Shown here piece by piece: positions 7,583 to 13,562 of a stretch of 13,562 bases of DNA. This stretch comes from CAYTSA01 sp964440345. Lineage in GTDB: Bacteria > Desulfobacterota > Desulfovibrionia > Desulfovibrionales > Desulfovibrionaceae. Each line of letters begins with the position of its first letter. Within the stretch, counting starts at the first letter, position 1. A program made the translations under genes and the position numbers. Location of the stretch: NCBI GenBank assembly GCA_964440345.1, contig CAYTSA010000099.1:1-13562 (forward strand). The letters run 5' to 3'. A model generated the notes under the pieces. The model made no database searches and was not told the origin of the DNA. It saw only the letters and a program-made list of their open reading frames with translations.

Positions 7583-7635
7583 GCTCCAGCCAAGGGCGAC
7601 GCGTATCAAAACATACGAGAGCGTTTGGATGGAGC
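7583..7635 (+). repeat. Long imperfect hairpin (REP-like intergenic element)
   Basis: GCTCCA (7583-7588) pairs with TGGAGC (7630-7635). After one mismatch, CCAAG (7590-7594) pairs with TTTGG and one G-T (7624-7628). An inner stem CGTAT (7602-7606) with ATACG (7613-7617) closes a CAAAAC loop. The right arm overlaps the start of repeat copy 2 by three bases. No T-run follows, so this looks like a structured repeat element rather than a plain terminator. A separate short palindrome, GCCGCC-CA-GGCGGC, lies at 7542-7555. Confidence 0.6.
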
Positions 7636-7658
7636 GAAGCAACGCAGCAGACGACGGC
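7633..7658 (+). repeat. 26-bp direct repeat, copy 2
   Basis: Exact copy of 7497-7522. It is joined on its left to the long hairpin at 7583-7635, and together they look like one unit of a dispersed intergenic repeat. Confidence 0.85.
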
Positions 7659-7677
7659 TTATGAACCGCCTGAGAAC

Positions 7678-7725
7678 TTGACCTGACGGCCAATCATGGC
7701 GTATGGCGCATTTCCTTGTTATCAT
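7678..7725 (+). promoter_or_regulatory. Candidate promoter region for tRNA-Arg
   Basis: A good -35-like TTGACC (7678-7683) stands 18 nt before TATGGC (7702-7707). Alternatively, TATCAT (7720-7725) is followed by a GC-rich discriminator (GCGCGG), as often seen at stable-RNA promoters, and would start transcription a few nt before the tRNA, but it lacks a good -35. I cannot choose between them. Confidence 0.3.
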
Positions 7726-7737
7726 GCGCGGCAACGC

Positions 7738-7814
7738 GTCCCTGTAGCTCAGCTGGATAGAGCACGGTCCTTCTAAGTCCGCGGCCGGGGGTTCGAATCC
7801 CTCCAGGGACGCCA
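7738..7814 (+). tRNA. tRNA-Arg (anticodon TCT)
   Basis: The 77 nt fold as a full cloverleaf. Acceptor GTCCCTG (7738-7744) pairs with CAGGGAC (7804-7810). The D-stem is GCTC/GAGC. The anticodon arm is CGGTC-CTTCTAA-GTCCG, with one T-T mismatch in the stem. The T-arm is GGGGG-TTCGAAT-CCCTC. Discriminator G7811 and an encoded CCA (7812-7814) complete it. The loop CTTCTAA gives anticodon TCT, decoding AGA. An integrase remnant follows, so the 3' half is a likely former attachment site. Confidence 0.95.
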
Positions 7815-7889
7815 CTTCATAATCCAGCCACGTCTGGACAAATACAAAAAGTCAAAAAAACAGGGTGAAAGAGCACATCTGCTGTCTAT

Positions 7890-7904
7890 ACTTGTCTAAC
7901 AAGT
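7890..7904. repeat. Short inverted repeat between tRNA and integrase remnant
   Basis: ACTTGT-CTA-ACAAGT is a perfect 6-bp inverted repeat with a 3-nt centre, in the AT-rich 168-nt gap after the tRNA. It could be an operator or integrase-related site of the lost element. The gap also holds a minor CCAG/CTGG dyad near 7822-7835, and nothing else I can name. Confidence 0.3.
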
Positions 7905-7982
7905 CCACTGAGAATCAGATTTTTTATGAGTAACTTTTCGTATAGCTTTTTACTCAACAGGCCCCGCCTGGAGGTTACTCAT

Positions 7983-8228
7983 ATGGCGCTCACGTACAAG
8001 CAGTTAAAAAACGCAAAACCCGGGATAAAGCTGACCAGGCTCAGCGATGAGCCCCGCCTCTACCTGGAGATTGCCTCTTCTGTCGGAAAGCGAAGGCGAT
8101 TCAGATACATGTTCGAGGGCAAGGCCAAGATGCTCAGTCTTGGAACCTACCCGGATATTTCTCTGAAATAAGCCAGAGAGCGCAGAGACGAAGCCAGAAA
8201 GCTTGTTGCAGACGGCGTTAACCCTTGA
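7983..8228 (+). pseudogene. Tyrosine integrase remnant (N-terminal arm-binding domain, DUF4102-type)
   Basis: From the ATG at 7983 (GGAGG at 7970-7974, 8 nt spacer) the product reads MALTYKQLKNAKPG...LTRLSDEPRLYLEI...FRYMFEGKAKMLSLGTYPDISLK, the arm-type DNA-binding domain of P4-like integrases that insert in tRNA genes. A TAA at 8169-8171 ends it after 62 residues. Beyond that stop the same frame continues ARERRDEARKLVADGVNP, as intact relatives do, so the stop most likely replaced a Glu codon (GAA to TAA). A TGA at 8226-8228 ends the recognisable homology; the core-binding and catalytic domains (Arg, His, Tyr residues) are missing. An in-frame ATG at 7926 lacks a ribosome binding site. The gene is dead, but its place 168 nt after tRNA-Arg marks an old integration event. 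Confidence 0.85.
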
Positions 8229-8460
8229 GCTTTTAGCTGGGCGCTACCGGCAATCATTATCATAATGCCTTGGTCTGCAAGGCACAGGGCCAGCGGATTT
8301 TTGCACCTTAAAACTGCAACAAATCTGTCTTGACTTTTCGCGCAGTCCACATCAAGTACGAAAAAGAAGTTCCGAGATATGCTCAATGGAGCATCAAGGC
8401 AGAGCATCAAAACAGAGCATTAGGGCGGGCGGCCGCAAGGGTCCCCCTACGCTATGACGT
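8229..8460. other. Gene-free stretch after the integrase remnant
   Basis: No credible coding sequence is visible on either strand. The three reading frames after 8228 show no further integrase motifs. An 87-codon minus-strand frame (8147-8410) overlaps the remnant and looks like chance. The stretch holds the 13-bp tandem repeat described separately and a GCGGCCGC palindrome at 8429-8436. It is probably decayed island DNA. Confidence 0.5.
8389..8427 (+). repeat. Three imperfect 13-bp tandem units
   Basis: GAGCATCAAGGCA (8389-8401), GAGCATCAAAACA (8402-8414) and GAGCATTAGGGCG (8415-8427) follow each other without gaps. The first two differ at 2 of 13 positions. The shared GAGCAT core resembles the arm of the palindromic repeats nearby. 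Confidence 0.6.
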
Positions 8461-8547
8461 ATTGATGTAAGGTATCGTGCGGGCGCCGACCTGAGACAAA
8501 TCCTTCCAGATTTGTAGCCGGCTTGCCTGGGCAGCGCTGTCAGGCGG
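8461..8547 (+). repeat. Long inverted repeat, left arm
   Basis: The 87 nt align without gaps to the reverse complement of 13329-13415, 71 of 87 positions matching by eye. Best conserved are the first 20 nt (ATTGATGTAA then GTATCGTGC) and the GCTTGCCTGG...CAGCGCT part. This arm can fold two hairpins: ACAAATC-CTTCCA-GATTTGT (8497-8516) and GCCTG/CAGGC around CAGCGCTG (8525-8545). It reads on the plus strand with no gene downstream in that direction, but with terminator-like hairpins after it. Confidence 0.8.
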
Positions 8548-8563
8548 TGGATTAGGGAAATGT

Positions 8564-8585
8564 CCCCCTTGCAAGGGCGTCTTTT
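8564..8585 (+). terminator. Terminator-like hairpin after the left inverted-repeat arm
   Basis: The palindrome CCCTTGCAAGGG (8566-8577) is followed by CGTCTTTT on the plus strand, 18 nt after the inverted-repeat arm. The stem is short, but the T-run suggests a plus-strand transcript could end here. Confidence 0.35.
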
Positions 8586-8593
8586 GGCGACCT

Positions 8594-8619
8594 AGAACAT
8601 TTCACAGTTGAAATGCTCT
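8594..8619. repeat. Palindromic repeat (CATTTCA/TGAAATG), copy 1
   Basis: CATTTCA (8598-8604) pairs with TGAAATG (8609-8615) around a CAGT loop. AGA/TCT extends the stem after one mismatch. A small GCAAG-GATTTG-CTTGC hairpin follows at 8620-8635, and CGGGC-TTT-GCCCG at 8663-8675. Confidence 0.6.
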
Positions 8620-8685
8620 GCAAGGATTTGCTTGCAACTCATTGCCGTGAAAAGCTTGTAGTCGGGCTTTGCCCGTCGTAATGCA

Positions 8686-8715
8686 AGCATTTCAATCGTT
8701 AAATGCTGAAATGCT
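8686..8715. repeat. Palindromic repeat (AGCATTTCA/TGAAATGCT), copy 2
   Basis: AGCATTTCA (8686-8694) and TGAAATGCT (8707-8715) are a perfect 9-bp inverted repeat with a 12-nt centre. It carries the same arm sequence as the repeat at 8594-8619, and a related one lies in the cheV terminator. Confidence 0.6.
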
Positions 8716-8754
8716 GTGTAGCGTTCCTGGACTTCCTGGCTTGATCTTGCGCAG

Positions 8755-8793
8755 TGGCGGATTGGTGTTTTTCCGCCGCCATTCTCTTTTTTT
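8755..8793 (+). terminator. Plus-strand intrinsic terminator before the hybrid-kinase 3' end
   Basis: TGGCGG (8755-8760) pairs with CCGCCA (8776-8781), immediately followed by TTCTCTTTTTTT (8782-8793). An alternative stem GGCGGA/TCCGCC uses the same left arm. The T-run is on the plus strand, so it would stop transcription running towards the convergent kinase gene. On the minus strand the same DNA has no T-run after the stem and is a poor terminator for the kinase. Confidence 0.55.
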
Positions 8794-8807
8794 AAGGCAT
8801 AAATGGG

Positions 8808-11648
<2,841 letters not shown>

Positions 11649-11709
11649 GGATGCTCTGATTCTTTTAATGGTTGTTTTTTTCCTGCAATGTATTTGTGTT
11701 GAACGTACA

Positions 11710-13272
11710 CTACTTGTGTCGCAATTGTGTGAAGAACACCCCCCAAAGCAAACGGACTTCGGGAAGTTTAGCCGCCCAGGCTGCTGCGCCATAGCCAAAA
11801 GCCGCCGGAGGAATGAGCAACAAACTTTGCCCTGTGCTGATGCCGGGAGCAAGAAACAGGACGCAGCAGATGGCGCCGCCCATGGCCATGCTGAAGGCAA
11901 GACCCAAGACTAGGCTTCGCCGGCCCTGGCGTGAAAATCCTTGGAAGGTTCCTGTCCTGCGAAGGAGCAGCCATAAAACCCCGGCGTAGGACCACAGCGC
12001 CAAGCTGGAGGCCAGGGCCAAGCCGGCATGGCCCCAGGGGAATAACGCCAGGCACAGTATTGCAGCTGTGGCCAGGCTGGCAAGCGAGGCTGCGGTGGGA
12101 GCTGCTGTTTTTCCCTGTGCGTAAAAGGCGGAAACAAGCGGCCGGGACAAGGCCGCCGCTGGAACGCCCAGGGAAAAATAGAGCAGGGCCGTGGCCGCAG
12201 CCTGAACGTCTTGGGGCGAAAAGGCTCCCCGGCCGAACAGCACAGAGACGATGGGCCCGCTCAGCGCAGCCAGACCAACCGCAGCCGGCAGACTGAGGCA
12301 CATGCTCAGCCGGATAGAGCTTTCCACCGTTTCGCTGAAACGAGTCCACTGTCCTGCGCCAGCCAACTGCGAGAGGGCAGGCAGCGCAGCGGTAGAAACG
12401 GCAAGTGCAAACACGCCAAGGGGAAACTGGGCCACTCGTTCGGCATAGTAAAGGTGCGCCACAGAGCCTGCGTCCAATATTGAAGCAAAGGCTGTGATCA
12501 GCAACATGACAAGCTGGTAAGCTGCAGCGCCAAGCAGCGTTGGGGCGAGCAGCTTGCCGACTTTGGCGGCGCCGGCGTCCCGCCATTTCCAAAAGCCGCG
12601 CCAGGAAAAGCCGGCTGCGGCAAGAAATGGCTGTTGCAGCAGCCACTGCGGCGCGCCAGCCAGCAAGACCGCCCAGGCCAGGCTTTTACCCGGGTCCCAA
12701 CCAACCGCGGGCGCCGTCAGCGCAACGGCTGTCAAAATGAGGTTCAGCACGCAGGGCGCCAGGGCCGGCCCTAGAAAACGTCCTGAGGCGTTGAGAACGC
12801 CCATGGCCAGGGCCACAGAGCAAATAAACACTGTGTAGGGGAAGCAAATGCGGATGAGATTGGCGGTGTAGCCGAGAAGTTCTGGTTGGTTGGCGAATCC
12901 CGGCGCCAAAAGGGCTGCGAGGGGGTTGGCCAAAAACAACACAACTATACTGGCGGCTGCGAGCACGGCCAGAAGCCAGGCCTGGCAGCTGCGGGCCATG
13001 GCGTGGGCCGGTGCGGCGCCTTGCGTGTAGAACAGGTGCGAGTACGCCGGCACAAAGGCCATGGTCAGGGAGCCTTCGCCAAACAGCCGGCGCATGAGGT
13101 TGGGCAGCCGGAAAGCCACCACAAAAGCATCTGCAGCCGGGCTGGCGCCCAAGATAAAGGCTATGGCCATATCGCGCAAAAACCCGAGTACGCGGCTAAG
13201 CAACGTGGTCCCTGACACCAACGCGGCAGATGCGGCCAAGGCGTCTTCTGAAGTGCTGGTGCGTGACGGCAT
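11710..13272 (-). CDS. murJ: Lipid II flippase MurJ (MviN family)
   Basis: Polytopic inner-membrane transporter that moves lipid II, the peptidoglycan precursor, to the periplasmic face. The product is 520 residues, full length and hydrophobic throughout, consistent with the usual 14 transmembrane helices. The N-terminus carries the family signature: SRVLGFLRD with R27 and R33, ADAFVVAFRLPNLMRRLFGEG with D48 and R61, matching residues important in the E. coli protein. The ATG at 13272 is the first possible start, because an in-frame TGA lies 18 nt upstream on the minus strand. No clear ribosome binding site precedes it. The leader contains one arm of the long inverted repeat and a small hairpin. 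MurJ is normally a core gene, so its position beside an integrase scar and inside an inverted repeat is notable. Confidence 0.94.
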   Translation of the reverse strand: MPSRTSTSEDALAASAALVSGTTLLSRVLGFLRDMAIAFILGASPAADAFVVAFRLPNLMRRLFGEGSLTMAFVPAYSHLFYTQGAAPAHAMARSCQAWLLAVLAAASIVVLFLANPLAALLAPGFANQPELLGYTANLIRICFPYTVFICSVALAMGVLNASGRFLGPALAPCVLNLILTAVALTAPAVGWDPGKSLAWAVLLAGAPQWLLQQPFLAAAGFSWRGFWKWRDAGAAKVGKLLAPTLLGAAAYQLVMLLITAFASILDAGSVAHLYYAERVAQFPLGVFALAVSTAALPALSQLAGAGQWTRFSETVESSIRLSMCLSLPAAVGLAALSGPIVSVLFGRGAFSPQDVQAAATALLYFSLGVPAAALSRPLVSAFYAQGKTAAPTAASLASLATAAILCLALFPWGHAGLALASSLALWSYAGVLWLLLRRTGTFQGFSRQGRRSLVLGLAFSMAMGGAICCVLFLAPGISTGQSLLLIPPAAFGYGAAAWAAKLPEVRLLWGVFFTQLRHK

Positions 13273-13295
13273 GAAGGTTTGTAGCTTTCAATGGC

Positions 13296-13322
13296 AAGAC
13301 AAGTAAAGGCGCAAGGGCCGCC
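13296..13322 (-). promoter_or_regulatory. Terminator- or attenuator-like hairpin in the murJ leader
   Basis: Reading on the minus strand, GGCG (13322-13319) pairs with CGCC (13311-13308) around a 7-nt loop and is followed by TTTACTTGTCTT (13307-13296). This lies between the inverted-repeat arm and the murJ start. A competing pairing, CAGCGC with GTGCTG across the end of the arm, overlaps this region. The stem is only 4 bp, so attenuation is a guess. Confidence 0.25.
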
Positions 13323-13328
13323 AGCACC

Positions 13329-13415
13329 CCGCCTAATAGCGCTGACCAGGCAAGCAGGCTACAGATCAGGGAGGAGTTGCCTCAGATTAGTACTCGCACG
13401 ATACGTTACATCAAT
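13329..13415 (-). repeat. Long inverted repeat, right arm (murJ leader, sense orientation)
   Basis: Reverse-complement partner of 8461-8547. It reads in the direction of murJ and ends 56 nt before the start codon. In this arm CTGA-GGCAA can pair with TTGCC-TGG-TCAG, and a possible promoter TTGATG-17 nt-ACTAAT is present. The left arm lacks that -10, and the most diverged block between the arms (6 mismatches in 10, all transitions) falls exactly there. Confidence 0.8.
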
Positions 13416-13562
13416 GTGGCTATGCAGTTAGCTCCGTATAGTGGTAATTAATGCGGCAATGATTGTTTTCTGCCTGTCTACACGGATGTTGGTTGTGGTC
13501 TTTCACGTAATGGACTCAGGAGAGCATTTGCATTCTGCGCCCACATTAAGGCAACATACTCT

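Noticed and set aside
6568..7593. Long minus-strand open frame (341 codons) opposite purC
   Set aside because: Antisense shadow of purC with no recognisable motif.
7497..7658. CRISPR-like array from the 26-bp repeat
   Set aside because: Only two copies, 110 nt of non-spacer structured sequence between them, and no cas genes.
7786..7814. Second copy of the tRNA 3' end as an attachment site
   Set aside because: No matching repeat was found by eye elsewhere in the window, so no right-hand attachment site can be called.
7606..7815. 69-codon minus-strand frame covering the tRNA
   Set aside because: It reads through the tRNA-Arg and a repeat hairpin; this is a frequent artefact at tRNA genes.
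8147..8410. 87-codon minus-strand frame over the integrase remnant
   Set aside because: It overlaps the recognisable plus-strand integrase remnant, has no ribosome binding site and shows no domain.
11649..11900. 84-residue extension of the hybrid kinase
   Set aside because: It runs antiparallel to nothing useful and overlaps the 3' end of murJ on the same strand in another frame. The membrane-kinase N-terminus begins at 11648.

Overview
The window looks like a chromosomal segment of a Gram-negative, GC-rich, signalling-rich bacterium. Gene content and protein style (CheV, an OmpR-type two-component pair beside DegP, hisD next to a long-form purC, MurJ, a BarA/ArcB-like hybrid kinase) fit a sulfate reducer of the Desulfovibrionaceae (formerly Deltaproteobacteria). 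This placement is an inference from recognised families, not from a search.

Layout. (1) 1-1236: a dyad-rich leader, then a CheV-type chemotaxis adaptor (CheW + receiver) closed by an intrinsic terminator whose stem begins in the stop codon. (2) 1234-4943: an OmpR/PhoB-type response regulator and its membrane histidine kinase overlap by 14 nt. After a 138-nt gap comes a DegP/HtrA periplasmic protease-chaperone, so this may be an envelope-stress module. (3) 5058-7497: hisD (histidine synthesis) and purC (purine synthesis). The 247 nt between them is only about 43% GC and carries two tiny overlapping ORFs, the second joined to purC by an ATGA overlap. (4) 7497-7660: a structured intergenic repeat with two copies of a 26-bp sequence and a long imperfect hairpin. 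(5) 7738-8228: tRNA-Arg(TCT), followed 168 nt later by the broken N-terminus of a phage/island-type tyrosine integrase, the scar of an element that once entered at this tRNA. (6) 8229-8807: a 580-nt stretch without a gene. It holds a 13-bp tandem repeat, one arm of a long inverted repeat, two palindromic repeats and two plus-strand terminator-like hairpins. (7) 8808-13272, minus strand: murJ (lipid II flippase) followed by a 946-residue hybrid histidine kinase (HisKA-HATPase-REC-REC-HPt). (8) 13273-13562: the murJ leader, carrying the second arm of the inverted repeat.

The least expected structure is an ungapped 87-bp inverted repeat (71 of 87 positions identical, aligned by eye) at 8461-8547 and 13329-13415. 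It brackets exactly the murJ-hybrid kinase pair. One arm sits 56 nt upstream of the murJ start, in the sense orientation. The other lies in the gene-free stretch next to the integrase scar and is followed by terminator-like hairpins, which makes it a candidate for a duplicated leader or non-coding RNA, or for the ends of an invertible or mobile segment. No CRISPR array, intact insertion sequence or intact defence system was seen.
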